Of a stretch of 64,000 nt of DNA, positions 1 through 11,034 are shown in pieces. The notes under the pieces were generated by a model, which worked only from the letters and a program-made list of their open reading frames with translations, was not told the origin of the DNA and made no database searches. The DNA is from Anniella stebbinsi (taxonomy: Eukaryota; Chordata; Lepidosauria; Squamata; Anniellidae), in contig JARDYH010000005.1 in NCBI GenBank assembly GCA_029215795.1, positions 15,470,001 to 15,534,000 on the forward strand, written 5' to 3'. Each line of letters begins with the position of its first letter. The stretch's first letter is position 1. The position numbers and the translations under genes were made by a program.

Positions 1-169
1 GGAGCAGAGCCTGTGAAGAACAGCTTGAAAGTAGTCTTAAAGAAAATAATAATAATTTTGGAAGAGTTCAGTAAATTTTGGGGGACATTTTTGGAACGTT
101 GATGTTCAGCTTTACCTTTAGATCACACAAAAGAGAAGTTGGGTGGCATAGAAATGTCATTGTCACGGG

Positions 170-298
170 TGAGCAACTTTTGGCACTCCAGATGTTTGGG
201 CTTATGACTCCCAGGATTCTCACTAGTAGTTATGCTGGCTAGGGATGATGGGAGTTATAGGCCAAAACATCTGGAGGGCCATAAGTTGCCTACCCCGG
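170..298. mobile_element. CAGATGTTTT foldback MITE copy
   Basis: CACTCCAGATGTTTGGGC pairs with GGCCAAAACATCTGGAGGGC across ~100 bases; ends GAGCAACTTTTGGC and GCCATAAGTTGCC. Confidence 0.75.
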
Positions 299-597
299 TA
301 CTAAACAAACAAATGAATTAATGTTTTAGAAGCCTCTTGCAGATGGAACGGCTCCTTTCACCAGCAGGAGGATTTTGGTCCAGTGGAGCTTTTCCATTGG
401 CTAAACAGGGGAAGAGGCAACATTTGCCAGTCTTCTCCAGAAGGTTGGGGGACCCTCTAGAACAGTGGGAGGGGCAGCACTGGGAGCTGCAAAAAGAGGG
501 AGGGAAATCAGCAGTTCACTTCTGTCCTTATGTCAGCAGAAGTGTTTTGAGCAGAATTCCACTTGCTGTTGGTGGAATGAAAACTCTAGATCCAATC

Positions 598-600
<3 letters not shown>
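299..600. other. No feature seen
   Basis: Unique-looking sequence with no exon, repeat or RNA that I recognise. Confidence 0.6.

Positions 601-635
<35 letters not shown>
601..635. repeat. (TG)n microsatellite
   Basis: Seventeen uninterrupted TG repeats. Confidence 0.98.
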
Positions 636-638
<3 letters not shown>

Positions 639-639
639 G

Positions 640-989
640 TAGGGTTGTTGGACCTCTTTCAATCCAGTGGCTGAATTCAATTTCAGAGAAGCTCTTGGGG
701 GTTTGCATTCCAGTGGTGGGTGTGGCCAAAGGCAAAAGTGGGTGGGGCCAAACCCACCAAAAATTCTGGCATATTTTAATTTAAGGCTCCTACTGCCAGT
801 AACTAAGCGTTCGGAGGGACATTTCGATCTTTTAGAATGGGAAAAAAGCTTCATGAAAGTCAGGAAACCACCAAATGCTCATTGCTTGGGGGAAAGGGTT
901 GGGGCCAGTGGAAGTGGAACCCCAGAGGGCCGGATTGGGACCCTAGGCAGGCCGGATTTGGCCCATGGGCCTGAGATTCCCCACCCCTG
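640..989. mobile_element. hAT-like element beside a (TG)n run
   Basis: TAGGGTTGTTGGACCTCTTT at the left resembles the inverse of the right end CAGGGGTGGGGAATCTCAGG. A second copy of the left part lies at 24833-25010. No clear duplication, because both flanks are TG-rich. Confidence 0.5.
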
Positions 990-1523
990 ATATTGTGTGT
1001 GTACGCATGTGATTGTAGTCTGCAATGCATTGAAAGTGTGCCCCTCATCTTATCTAGTCTATAAATGCAGCAGAATAAAGTGATAGGATCCTGAGGGAGT
1101 AGTTGGCACCTTTTTGGGCTGCATGTGGGCGCTGGTTTGGAATGCTCCCCCATTAAAAAAAAGGCCCTGCAAAGAAAAAGACACCTAGCATATCAAAAAG
1201 ATTCTAACCTGCTTGAAACCGAGAATTTGTTTGCTTGCTTGCTTGCTTAAGGGAGCATTCAAAAATGCGAACCCTCACTTACTGTGCTACTGTCTGCTCT
1301 GCCTTTAGAACAGAAAAAAACAAGTGACTGAATCACAAAAATGCCTATTCATTGTACGCTCCCCCCACGTTTCAGAGAGCAAGTCTCCTTCTTCCAGGGC
1401 TGCCTGCAACATAACAATCTAGAAATTTTAAAACACTCTTGCACAAAAAACGAACAGCATACAGCACACCATGGACAAAATAGCTGCCTGGAATGCCATT
1501 TTTTGATAGAAAGGTGGGGATAC
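990..1523. other. No gene; small (GCTT)n at 1230-1248
   Basis: Unique-looking DNA. Only the short TTGCTTGCTTGCTTGCTT run is notable. Confidence 0.6.
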
Positions 1524-1572
1524 AAATCAAATCAAATCAAATCAAATCAATCAATCAATCAATCAATCAATA
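1524..1572. repeat. (CAAAT)n(CAAT)n microsatellite
   Basis: Four pentamers change into six tetramers, marking loss of an A during expansion. Confidence 0.95.
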
Positions 1573-1656
1573 AACAACAAATCTGTACAGTCACATCTAC
1601 ACATCCAAACAAGAAGAATAACATTCTGTGATCAAAAACATAATATCAGCCTCCCA

Positions 1657-1821
1657 ATGTTAGAAATGCCCAACCACCAAACAGATTTTTACCTGCACCA
1701 TCCATATCCACTTCAACAACTGATCATTAAGCCATCATTAGTAAGTTCCCTGGTTGTTTTTATCTGTAACTCTCACACATGAATAGAATCCACCTGTTTG
1801 GTGGTTGGACATTTCTAACAT
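1657..1821. mobile_element. 165-bp MITE with 28-bp near-perfect terminal inverted repeats
   Basis: The left arm 1657-1684 (ATGTTAGAAATGCCCAACCA, then CCAAACAG) and right arm 1794-1821 are complementary at 27 of 28 positions. The centre is AT-rich and non-coding. No flanking duplication is obvious, so the superfamily is open. Confidence 0.7.
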
Positions 1822-2796
1822 CAGAGGGCTGTTGGTGAAAATAACATACAAAAATGCATGCTATTAGGAAAAAGTGCTTGCAAAAAGTAAAATGAATAAA
1901 ATAAAATAAAAATGCACACATTATACAAAATTACGTACAACTGTGTGGAATGTTTTGTGCAGACTTTTAAAAATATCACAAGAAACAGGATGGGATGCAA
2001 TGAACCTAAGAATGAAAAAAAAAAATGAAAGTGATAGAAACCAAATTGGACAGGTTTCTGCATCCCTAATAGGAACCAGGTGTCTCAAGAAAAAAAAATG
2101 GCCCTGTTGAGTTTCTTACTTGGCTGTTACCCATTCAGGGAAGTACTGATGCTTCTCAATGTGGCAAGCCCCTACCATGAAGTATAGATCTATACAGATT
2201 AAGGGAATCTAAATTCTCTTGATGGCAATCCATTTTGGTCATGATCTGTTATTGTATTTACAATACCTGCAGCAGAGTAAAATCACGTCTATGAATTTTT
2301 ACATGCTGTCCTACAGACAATTATCTGGTAAGTGAACTGTTAAATCATGCTTATTGATATAGTAAATGCAACCCCAGCAGAATGCAGGTAAGAAGAATGC
2401 ATTCTTTAAAAAATAATCAACAAACCCAGCAGGTGATGCTAGGGCCAACATGGCTGATGAAAGAGGGAACAGATGGTATGGACATGGGAAACCTACACTC
2501 ACTAAGACAAGGGTCCAGTAGCAGATGTGTAAAAGAGGCTCGGGTTGGGGATGATGGGTGGGGTGGAGTGTATGTAGCAAAGGTAGGGCTGTCCTTTTCC
2601 ATGTAGGTCCCTGCATACAATTTCTCCTAAGCTCCTCATATTGATTCATATACCCACGAACCCTCTTATACTTTCACATTAATAAATGGGGAAGCATAAT
2701 GTGACATAAGAATCTAATCATTGCCTTGCTAGATCTGAGCAAGGTCCTTTTATTTCCAATAGTGGCTGGCCTCATGTTTCTCTGTGACTTTGCTGG
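1822..2796. other. No feature seen
   Basis: AT-rich unique-looking DNA with several A runs. The open frames (2311-2649 minus) show no familiar domain. Confidence 0.55.
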
Positions 2797-2901
2797 GGGA
2801 ACCTGCAGCCCTCGGGATGTTCCTGGAGTACAGATTCCATAGTTCCTGGATATGCTGGCTTGGGCTCATGGGAGCTGGAGTCCAACAACATCTGGAAGGC
2901 A
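2797..2901. mobile_element. CAGATGTTTT foldback MITE copy, abutting a CR1 tail
   Basis: GGGAACCTGCAGCCCTCG at the left and GGAGTCCAACAACATCTGG at the right; it is followed directly by a CR1 3' tail. Confidence 0.6.
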
Positions 2902-2964
2902 TTGTGCATGGGGTTGGACTCAATGGCCCCATAGGCTCCTTCCAACTCTACTATTTTATGATCT
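2902..2964 (+). mobile_element. CR1 LINE 3' tail
   Basis: GGGTTGGACTCAATGGCCCC, CTCCTTCCAACTCTACTATT and TTATGATC match the conserved end of amniote CR1 elements, as in the longer copy at 36013-36515. Confidence 0.65.
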
Positions 2965-3242
2965 CGGCTCTGCAAGTTCACAACCTGAGGAAGATAACAA
3001 TGGTCCTGTTGTACAATTGGCATTAGGAGGCACAAGTGAGACCATCAATGGTAGGGAGTACATCTGTTCAGGACACCACATTCCCATTCCAATCCAGTTT
3101 TCAATCCCCACCCCCATTCAGTCATTGGCCTGTTTGGGTGGTGCCATTTTGGCTACATAAGCAATGGTACTCGGTGCCTGGACATTGGATATATACTGAA
3201 CGATAGCTGTCTCTGTATGCGAAAGGGCTATTTTGTTATCAT

Positions 3243-3292
3243 GGCTAATAGCTGTTGATAGACCCACCCTCCATGAATTTGTCTAATCCCCA
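3243..3292 (-). mobile_element. CR1-like LINE 3' fragment
   Basis: GCTAATAGCTGTTGATAGAC, CTCCATGAATTTGTCTAATC; inverse of the 15374 family. Confidence 0.55.
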
Positions 3293-3474
3293 AGGACAAG
3301 TTTTCTGAAGGATGGGGGAAGACTCATTCCCCCCTAAAACCAGGAGTAGCTCAACCTTGTTTTATCTGCAGAAGTCTGGGAACTTCTACATGTTCATCCA
3401 TGAAGAAACCAGAAGGTTTTCAGTGTTTTGATGTTTTACATGAAGAAGCATTATGTATTCTCCTATCTGCTTTC

Positions 3475-3551
3475 TGGCAAACTTGATTAGAAGAAGTGCA
3501 TATGCAAAGAAATTGTGGCAAACTTGATCAAAAGTGCATACGCAAAGAAAT
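3475..3551. repeat. Local tandem duplication, 41-bp period
   Basis: TGGCAAACTTGAT with GTGCATATGCAAAGAAAT recurs after 41 bases with small changes. Confidence 0.8.
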
Positions 3552-3765
3552 AATGCATGCATGAACAATAATGATTTGCATTCAAGCACCAGAAATCCCA
3601 GCTTCTGGGCAGACCCAAGTTATGAAACACTGATGTGCAATAATATGGAACTTGTCAAAACAAATTGGAAAAGAAAAACCTTCCTCTGTTTTAAAATCAG
3701 CTTCACTCAAGAGTAGATTTTCAGCAAGAGATTGGAGGATGGGAAAATGGAAGCAGCATTAGCCA

Positions 3766-3795
3766 GGAAAAAAGAAAGAAAGAAAGAAAGAAAGA
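3766..3795. repeat. (GAAA)n microsatellite
   Basis: About seven GAAA repeats. Confidence 0.95.
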
Positions 3796-3893
3796 GTACT
3801 TATTTACAGAACTATCAGTAGAATCTTAGGCAAAACTTTGAGCAGTGTGGCTCTGCTAGTATTTTCGTTGGCAGGGCACATATTACGCAGCTT

Positions 3894-4008
3894 TCCCCAA
3901 CCTGGTGCCTTTCAGATGTTTTGGACTACAAATCTCATCAGCCCCACTCAGCAGGAATGACAGGAGATGTAGTCCAAATTATCTGGAGTGATCAGGGTCA
4001 AGGAAGTC
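3894..4008. mobile_element. CAGATGTTTT foldback MITE copy
   Basis: TTCCCCAACCTGGTGCCTTT, CAGATGTTTTGGACTACA and the complementary GTAGTCCAAATTATCTGGAG. Confidence 0.75.
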
Positions 4009-4147
4009 TGACTCATATGGTCCAGTGCTTTCTGTGATGAAAGAGAGAAGGAAATGGAGCTTTTAAGCCAACCTCTTTAGTTGAGCAGTATCCAAACTAC
4101 TACTCACATCTTTACAAGAGATCTTCAACTCAACGGCAATAATAAGC

Positions 4148-4345
4148 ACACACTTAAAATGTTCAAAGTGCCTTGCTTACATCTTAGTAATCCTTACAAC
4201 AGTCATGTAAGGTGGACCAATATTATTATCCCAATACGGCAGATGAGGCTGAGGCTGAAAGGATAGTGGTTTGCCTATGGCCACCGAGTTTCTGTCTGCA
4301 AAGAGATTGGAACTGGGAACTTCCTGTAGGCCATGAGTACTAGAG
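4148..4345 (+). mobile_element. MIR/L2-like ancient retroelement
   Basis: TACAACAGTCATGTAAGGTG, TTATCCCAATACGGCAGATG, AGGCTGAGGCTGAAAGG and TTTGCCTATGGCCACC follow the conserved core order of amniote MIR-type SINEs. Confidence 0.55.
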
Positions 4346-5425
4346 CCGTCTTAAAAATAAATAAATGAGAAGTTCTGATCAAATCCTGTATTTCAAGTGC
4401 CCCTGCTACTCACTCAGACATTCTGTCATTCCATATTCCCTTGGACTATTATGCAGATTCCATCAAATCCTACAGAAGGATCAAAAGATAACATTAAAAT
4501 CCAAAGACTCTACTAGGTTCATTGCAACTTCCAATGGTGATGTGAAGTGGACTTACAGTGCTGATTGAGCCTGCGCATTGGTGACTTCCCCAGGATGAGT
4601 TCCATAAGTGTGGGATATCCATTGCAAAACCAACACAATCTTGACTCATCAGCCACGAAACCTGTGATTTCCTACATTGCACCCCCTGCATTTCCCCACC
4701 ACCAAGCTGTAGGGCTTTCTTCTGCCGCCTCGTGAAACCTCACTGTCCAATTCTTCAGCTTCCTTGAAGGACAACTGCTGCCTTTGCTTCCCTGTCCAAC
4801 AGCATCTCTCCATTTCCTCCCTAATTGGCGAGGACAAATGATCCGGAACCACCAGTCAGAAGAAAATAGCATGCAATTAGCTCCTGCGGAGGGAGAGCTG
4901 GTGTCCTTTGCTGTAAACTGTGAGCTGGCAACTAGGAAGGAACTCAGAAGCAGGCACCTGGCTTCCCTTCGCTGTGCAGTCGGAGCCTCCTTTCTGGCTG
5001 ATTAGACCTCAAAGGCAAACAAGGAGCTGCCTCTGGACTGGTGTCAGCAAACAGTGCTGTTCAGAGCCCGTCGGGTGCTGCAACCATGATTAATCAAAGG
5101 CCTATTTACGGCAGCCTGTTCATCAGTAGGGAAAGAAGCCTAATAGCCTTGCTATCAGCAGAGGACGGATCTGAGCACTGAGAGAGGCACTTCTATAGCT
5201 GTGACCTTGTTGGGTTGGCTTCCTGCTGGCTGCTCCCAGAGAAGGATGGTGTTGGGCCCAGTTCAGGGTCATGCAAATCATGATCTTGATTTCTCAGCCG
5301 GGAGGTGGCGTGAGCTCCACCGAAGCAAGCTAATCCATTCATCTGATTGGCCTGTTGATTGTTTTCATGAGAGAAGTGATGCCGTAAAATGCAGTTTGTG
5401 AGAGCCAGCATGGTAAAACCTGGGG
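4346..5425. other. No gene recognised
   Basis: Non-repetitive DNA. ATGATTAATCAAAGGCC near 5087 and GTCAGCAAACAGTGC near 5044 are short regulatory-looking strings. Frames at 4784-5005 and 5193-5483 resemble no family. Confidence 0.5.
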
Positions 5426-5652
5426 AAGGCTGGCTGGTGCCCTTCAGTTGTTTTGAACTACAACTCCCATTAGCCCCAGCCAATACGTTCTGCTTGTAGG
5501 TTCCTGGGCAACAGCTGGTTGGCCACTGTGTGAACAGAATGGTGGACTAGATGGACCCTTGGTCTGACCCAGCAGGGCTCTTCTTATGCTCTTATGTTCA
5601 TGTCCAATGGTCAGGGATTCTGGGAGTTGTAGTCCAAAAAAATCTGGAATTA
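5426..5652. mobile_element. CAGATGTTTT foldback MITE split by a LINE fragment
   Basis: The left half (GTTTTGAACTACAACTCCCA, to about 5486) and right half (ATGGTCAGGGATTCTGGGAG, from about 5600) of one foldback element surround a ~112-bp LINE 3' end (5487-5599). Confidence 0.7.
5487..5599 (+). mobile_element. CR1-like LINE 3' end fragment
   Basis: GCTGGTTGGCCACTGTGTGA, GACTAGATGGACCCTTGGTC and GGGCTCTTCTTATG match the longer copy at 15374-15634 (same strand). Confidence 0.65.
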
Positions 5653-5964
5653 GATGCAGAATCTGCCTTCCTCAAGAGGAAGGGCTCTTCATATGGAAAA
5701 TCTCACCATCCAATTTTGGGAGATCCCCCTCCTCCCATGCCACAGCTCATCCCATTCAGCAGAGTCTCCTGATTCTCTGTGTAGAATTTTCAGGGGGATG
5801 CCATGAGAAGTATGGGGATGCTCACATCCACTTGTAATAGCATAGTTGATTCATCTTAAATCTGGATCTAATCTTCAAAAGGCACCAAGTTGCCTATTCC
5901 TAACTTAGACTGTTGAATTAGGACTGAGTTGCTATGAGGCCTCATTTACACGTGCATGTGAACA

Positions 5965-6192
5965 GCAGGGTGGTGTAGAGTGTTGTACTGGGACTCAGGA
6001 GATCCAGGTTCTAGTCCCCACGTGGCCATGAAACTCACTAGTGACTTTGGGCCAGTCACTGACTTTCAGCCTAAGTTACCTCACAGGATTGTGAGGATAA
6101 CATGGAGAAGAGGAGGCCCATGCAAGTTACCTTGGATTCTTTGCAAAGGGGGAAAAGGTGAGATATGAATGTAATAATAAATAATAAATAAA
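5965..6192 (+). mobile_element. Sauria-type tRNA-derived SINE
   Basis: GGTGGTGTAGAGTGTTGTAC, then box-B-like GGTTCTAGTCCCC, GGGCCAGTCACTGACTTTCA, CTCACAGGATTGTGAGGATA and an AATAATAAATAA tail follow the order of squamate Sauria-type SINEs. A pol III promoter may once have existed; it is not a tRNA gene. Confidence 0.75.
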
Positions 6193-7322
6193 ATTTATAC
6201 ATGTATACATGATCAACATGGGAATATTGGGATCTTCTGTAAAATTGTGGCTCCCACACAGCAGATTATGCACTCTGTGTAGACAGGTGGGGAAAATTAG
6301 CTCAAGAATTTAGACTAAGGTTAAGTTTGAAATGTTTTGTTGTACCTCAGATGTTCCCAGAAAGAAAAAAAACCCATAGACCAGTATGCCACCCCCAGGC
6401 ATACTGGAGTAGCAGGTGTTCCTTAACATAGTGATGGAGTAAGTCAAGATGGGAGGTGGGGAGTTCTGGTTTCCAGATAAGGAACAGGGAGGGATTTAGG
6501 GACATGGTGAAGAAGTACTTGGAGATCCAAGCACAGTGGGGTACATTGAATTTCAGTGGTGGAGGGTGGGCCGCACAACGAGTAGGATGGATAGGTTTAA
6601 AGCAATATCAAGAGAACTAAAGATACAATCGGAGGGGGCATATTGACCTGTTTTATAGGAAGGAGAATATAGAGGACTTCACTCCTTCATTGGTCATAGT
6701 CACTTGTAAACCCACAGTGAACAGGGGTTATTCTGGCTTCTCAGAGTCAAAGGATCAGTAAAACCCCAAAGAGGACTCTGAGCCTAGTGAGACACTGTTC
6801 AGCTCACTCTTAACAGGGACTCTTAGGAACCCCTGGCACATCTCCTGGGCTCAAGGACTCAGCCTTCCCACCAACCTCAATCTCCAAGGATGACTCTCCA
6901 AAAGCCTCTCAGATCCCTCAACCATGTAGGAGCTTGAGGCCATGGAAATGAGCATGGTCCCTTTTAAATTGCAGTCCACACCCAGGAGGAGGTGGAGCTT
7001 CTGAGAGACCTGAGCTGACCAGCCTATTTAAACTCTCAGTTGATATCAGCCCCTTGATGGAACTATGGTTCCTTTCATGAGGAGCTGTCCAAGCTTAGCA
7101 GCTCCTGAAAAGTGCTGTCCAAGGTGCTATTAGTCCCTGCTTTGCAGTACTCCTCTCTACCAGGCATAACTACTGATAAAAGGGGGCCCTTGCTTATTGC
7201 TACTAAAGCTCCTTTGGGTGCCTGATTGACTGGCTACTTCCCCTGGGGCCCAACCCAAAACAGGGCAGTCAAGGCTTCTGGATAACATGTTTACTCTGTG
7301 GGGCAATCACCTCAGTCTACAG
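6193..7322. other. No feature seen
   Basis: Unique-looking DNA with no repeat family or exon recognised. Confidence 0.55.
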
Positions 7323-7669
7323 CAGGGGTGGGCAGAAGACAGATCTAGATCTACTGGGAGGTCTCTGGATAGAGATCAGCAAGAATTTCTGAGTCTCAGT
7401 GGTTTAAGAATAGCAGCAGCAAAATGAATCTCCTCACTGACGGACAATTATATTGTTGAAATGAAGAAAGCCTGGGATAACAAGGAGTGGGTTTTTCTGT
7501 GGAAGGAGTGTGAACTCCATTCAGTTCTGATAATCAAAACCATTTTTTTTTGGCTCAGAGTTCTTTGACTCTACATGTTTGCCTTTTGCACCAGGCTCCG
7601 GTTGATGGATCTCAGGGTTCTAGTAAAAAATGCAATAGATCCTGTCAGATGGAAGTCTGCCTACTCATG
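7323..7669. mobile_element. hAT-like element, CAGGGGTGGGCAG family
   Basis: CAGGGGTGGGCAGAAGACAG with AGATCTAGATCTACTGG at the left. TTGATGGATCTCAGGG, CAATAGATCC and GTCTGCCTACTCATG, in inverse, are at the right. Flanks are only partly alike. Fragments of the family also lie at 23390 and 58022. Confidence 0.5.
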
Positions 7670-9384
7670 GTACAAAGCTGATATAAGTGATGAAGGGGGA
7701 CCGACAGCAGGCTGAGCCATTATTAGGAACTCTTGAGTCCCAGATAGTGCAGAATGCAGTTACAAAAACAATCTAGAACAAAGAGCAGTGAAGCTGTGCC
7801 TCTCCTTGGACCCTTATTACTCTGTGGAAAATAGCAAACATGGAGAGATGCAAAAGGTCTGAGTGGAGGAGGCAAAGGGAGGGGAGCTAGCTACCTGTTG
7901 GAGGCATCTGGCTCAAGGTCCTGCAAAAACCTAGCGCAACAGGCTTTGCTCCGCTACCAGGAGGGCAAACCAGTGAACATAAGGACAGCATCTTAAAAGT
8001 TGGACTGCTTACTTTCCACTGTGAGGCCCAGGCTCCCTTGGGCCTGACTGACACACACAAAATATCCGTGGCCCCAATATTGCAATTGTATATGCAGTGC
8101 AGTGGTCTCCTGGGGGGGGGGGGTCGACTGGAGGTTGGTCATGCGCCTGGAAGCGTTGGGCAGTACCGCTGAAATGACTTCTGCCTGTCCGGGTATATGA
8201 GGCAGCAAGATAGTGCAAGCAAAGGGAGGGCAATTCTAGTCCTGAGTGAGAGAGAGAGTATGAGAATGGTGTTAGGGTAGATCACAGGGGAAAGGCAGTT
8301 TTCCTGGCAAACCTTAGGAGAATCTTCGATACAACAGAGCATCCGAGTGCATTGGATTCTGTGGAAGTTCTCTTCAATTTTCCTCAAAAGGAATTTGGAC
8401 TCCAGGGCAGTTACAGAGTTCAGCTGAAGAGCACAAAAAGGCAACAGCTTTGGTTGTACCCAGGATGGGGCTAAACAAAGGGTTTCAATGGATTGGTACC
8501 AGGGAATAAATAGAGACATACCTGAGTAAGAAGCCACCATGAGTGCTTCTTATCCAGAGGTGGCCTTACTAGGAGGAAAGGTGAAGCATCCCCCTCCATA
8601 GGTAGATTTGGGCCATCAGTAAGGGGGGGGGCAGAGCAGAAGACAGATTTGACTCAAGGGCACAATTTGGTGATCTTTTGTCCTTTTTGTCTTTCAGCCC
8701 TTGTTGAAAAATAGTGGGGCTCTTGAGAACCCCCAATCTTGTGCTGAAAAATTTCATGTTGTGCCCAAAGAGAGCCATCAAATGCAAAGATGCGTCCTTG
8801 CCTTGTTTTCTCACCCTTTGTTTGTTATGCAAAATGCTACAGAGAAGGTACTTGACTGTTATCAAATGAAACGAGTTTCCATTAGTGGGAGCAGTTGGCA
8901 TAAAAGAAACATTTTTTAAATCCTCCTTCGCCTCTTGCAAACACTGGCAAACGAGAGCCAGGTATTCTCTCTCTAGGGAGAGCTGAATTTGCACAAAACA
9001 ACTCAGCGTTTTGAGGATGGGAAAAAGCTGAGAATTGTAGAGACTTCAGATTCAAAGCCAGCTGCGCTGCTGCAGGAAAGTCCACAAAAACGCAGCAGAA
9101 TGTTGGAGCAAGAGGTTAGATGGAGCCATAATTGTGCTTCTTAGGGTGAATTAGCCTTCTTCATCTTTTCCACTGCCTCATTCCAGACCAGAGCAAGTTT
9201 ATCTGACTCTGAGCAATGGTTGCTCCTGCCTATCTTTCACACTGATGTTATTGATCTTCTTGGCAAATGTTGATCAACAACATCAGGATGGTGCTATCTC
9301 TGCATTCTGCCACTGAGTCACAGTGGTGACGATGCAGCTAATGATGATATCTTACCTCGCATTTAAACTGTGTTTTCACACAGG
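7670..9384. other. No supported gene; minus-strand frames of unknown meaning
   Basis: Minus-strand frames 8139-8540 (133 aa) and 8569-8994 (141 aa) are the longest outside GC-rich repeats. They show no convincing domain, splice structure or codon pattern. A G run lies at 8111-8123. Confidence 0.45.
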
Positions 9385-9500
9385 TAAATTATTTTGCATG
9401 CTTTATTCTGTAATCCTTCCAACGTCCTTGTAAGGTAGGTTGGACATATTCTCTCTCTTTTGCAGATTCTGCCCATTTTGCAGAGCCTAAGAGATAGGAA
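9385..9500 (+). mobile_element. MIR/L2-like ancient retroelement, partial
   Basis: AATCCTTCCAACGTCCTTGT, AAGGTAGGTTGGACATATTC and CCCATTTTGCAGAGCCTAAG. Confidence 0.5.
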
Positions 9501-9511
9501 GTGTAAGGCTG

Positions 9512-9590
9512 GAAACCTATACCCACATACCCGGGAGTAGGTCCCATTGAGCTTAATGGCATTTACATGGTACTGTAATTTGCTTAAACC
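9512..9590 (+). repeat. GGGAGTAAGTCCCATTGA repeat
   Basis: CCTATACCCACATACCCGGG, AGTAGGTCCCATTGAGCTTA. Related copies: 47186-47262 (inverse) and 47745-47825. A common squamate interspersed repeat; class not assigned. Confidence 0.55.
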
Positions 9591-9738
9591 CTGCTTTAGT
9601 GAGCTCATAGCAGAGGCTTGATTTAAAGTAGCAGCCTCCTAGTTCTTGACTTTGTCTCAACCCAGTCTTTACACCACAAATGAACTGGGTCCAAATTCAG
9701 GAGGATGCCACATGCAGCCAAGTTCCCAGCTCTCCAGG

Positions 9739-9880
9739 GCAGGATCTACACTACTGTTTTATAACAGTTTACATTAATGGTATATCGACAACTGTTGGGG
9801 CCCATGACACATTCCATATACTGTGTTCAAACCACTTTCAAACCATTATCTACATCCTGCTTGATGTAGATCTGGCTCAG
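9739..9880. mobile_element. AGATCTACAC palindromic MITE copy
   Basis: GCAGGATCTACACTACTGTT at one end, TACATCCTGCTTGATGTAGATC at the other; the two ends are complementary and the centre has CAACTGTTGGGGCCC. Confidence 0.7.
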
Positions 9881-9890
9881 ATCTTGGCCC

Positions 9891-10340
9891 AGAAACTCAT
9901 TATGTGACTGTCACCCTCCACTTCAGAAGATGACCTGGGGCCTCGTGAACCAGATGTCCACAGGGAACAAATCACTTCAGGGAATCCTGGGGCTGACCAA
10001 GAAGGCCCTGGGACCTCAGCAGAGGTGGCTTCAGATCCCGCCCCCCTTGAGAGCTGGAAAGCTTTGCTTCTGAGTTAGAAGGGGATGCTATGCCACCACT
10101 CAGCCTCCAAGAATGCTGGCATCAAAAGGTACAAGGCAGGACTATGGCCAGGCAAAGAAAAAAGACAAAAAAATAAGACTCTTCAAGAGTAAAGGCCTCC
10201 TCATGAACAAGGCCCTTCTTACAAGTAGGGCTTCTGCCAAAGGGCCTACTCTGCAGTTGAGCTCTGGGTGGGGATCTGGGAGCTCAAGCTACATAAGCCT
10301 TCTGTTCTAGTCCAGCCATTTCTGGAACAACACAGTTTCT
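9891..10340. other. No feature seen
   Basis: Unique-looking DNA; nothing recognised. Confidence 0.55.
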
Positions 10341-10349
10341 AGGCACCGT

Positions 10350-10537
10350 GTGCTCAGGACAGTGAGTATGTTCCAGCTGTGTGCTCAGGACAGTGAGCAT
10401 GGGCTAGTCACTATCTCAGCCTACCCTCTCTTACAGGGTTGTTGTGAGGGTAAAATGGGAAGGGGAGTGACCATGCATGGCACTTTGAGCTCCATGAAGA
10501 AAGGGCGGTATAGAAATGTTATAAACATAAATAGTAC
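10350..10537 (+). mobile_element. Sauria-type SINE, 3' part, with a short internal duplication
   Basis: GTGTGCTCAGGACAGTGAG occurs twice (about 10348 and 10379). It is followed by CTAGTCACTATCTCAGCCTA, CTTACAGGGTTGTTGTGAGG and GAAAGGGCGGTATAGAAATG. Confidence 0.65.
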
Positions 10538-10577
10538 TGTTATGTGAAATGGCTTTTATGTAGCACTCTGGTTAGAG

Positions 10578-11034
10578 CAGGGGTGGGGACTTGTGGCCCT
10601 CCAGATGTTTTAGCCTACCACTCTCTAATCACCTTTGGCTATGGTTAGGCTGACCATATGAAAAGGAGGACAGGGCTCCTGTAACTTTAACAGTTGTAGA
10701 GAAAAGGGGATTTCAGCCAGTGTCATTTGTATGCAATTAGTTCCTGGTGAAATTCTCTCTTCATCACAACAGTTAAAGTTGCAGGGGCCCTGCCTTCTTT
10801 TGTATATGGCCACTCTAGTATAGTGCCTGCAACTTTAACTGTTGTGATGAAGAGGGAATTTCACCAGGAACTAATTGCATACAAATGACCCTGGCTGAAA
10901 TTCCCTTTTCTCTACAACTGTTAAAGTTACATCAGCCCTGTCCTCCTTTTCATATGGTCAGCCTAGCTATGGTTAAAGGTGTGATGGGCATTGGAGGCCA
11001 ACACATTTGGAGGGCTTTAAGTTGCCCACTTCTG
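10578..11034. mobile_element. Foldback hAT-type MITE (CAGATGTTTT family) split by an insertion
   Basis: The left half CAGGGGTGGGGACTTGTGGC plus CTCCAGATGTTTTAGCC is separated from its right half (GGCCAACACATTTGGAGGGC, TTGCCCACTTCTG) by the 320-bp MITE at 10646-10965. Removing the insertion and one TSD restores a usual ~130-bp element. Confidence 0.75.
10646..10965. mobile_element. 320-bp palindromic hAT-type MITE (dimer form)
   Basis: Starts TAGGCTGACCATATG and ends with its inverse. The TSD GCTATGGT is exact (10638-10645 and 10966-10973). The two halves are inverted copies of about 150 bp, each with CTTTAACAGTTG and GAATTTCACCAGGAAC, meeting at a short centre near 10800. The element split an older foldback element (10578-11034). 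Confidence 0.88.

Noticed and set aside
337..642. 101-aa frame ending in a Val-Cys repeat
   Set aside because: It is translation of the (TG)n microsatellite.
8569..8994. 141-aa minus-strand frame as a retroelement protein
   Set aside because: A single short string (SPTIF) loosely recalls a reverse transcriptase. Nothing before or after it fits, and no LTRs or adjacent pol frames are visible.
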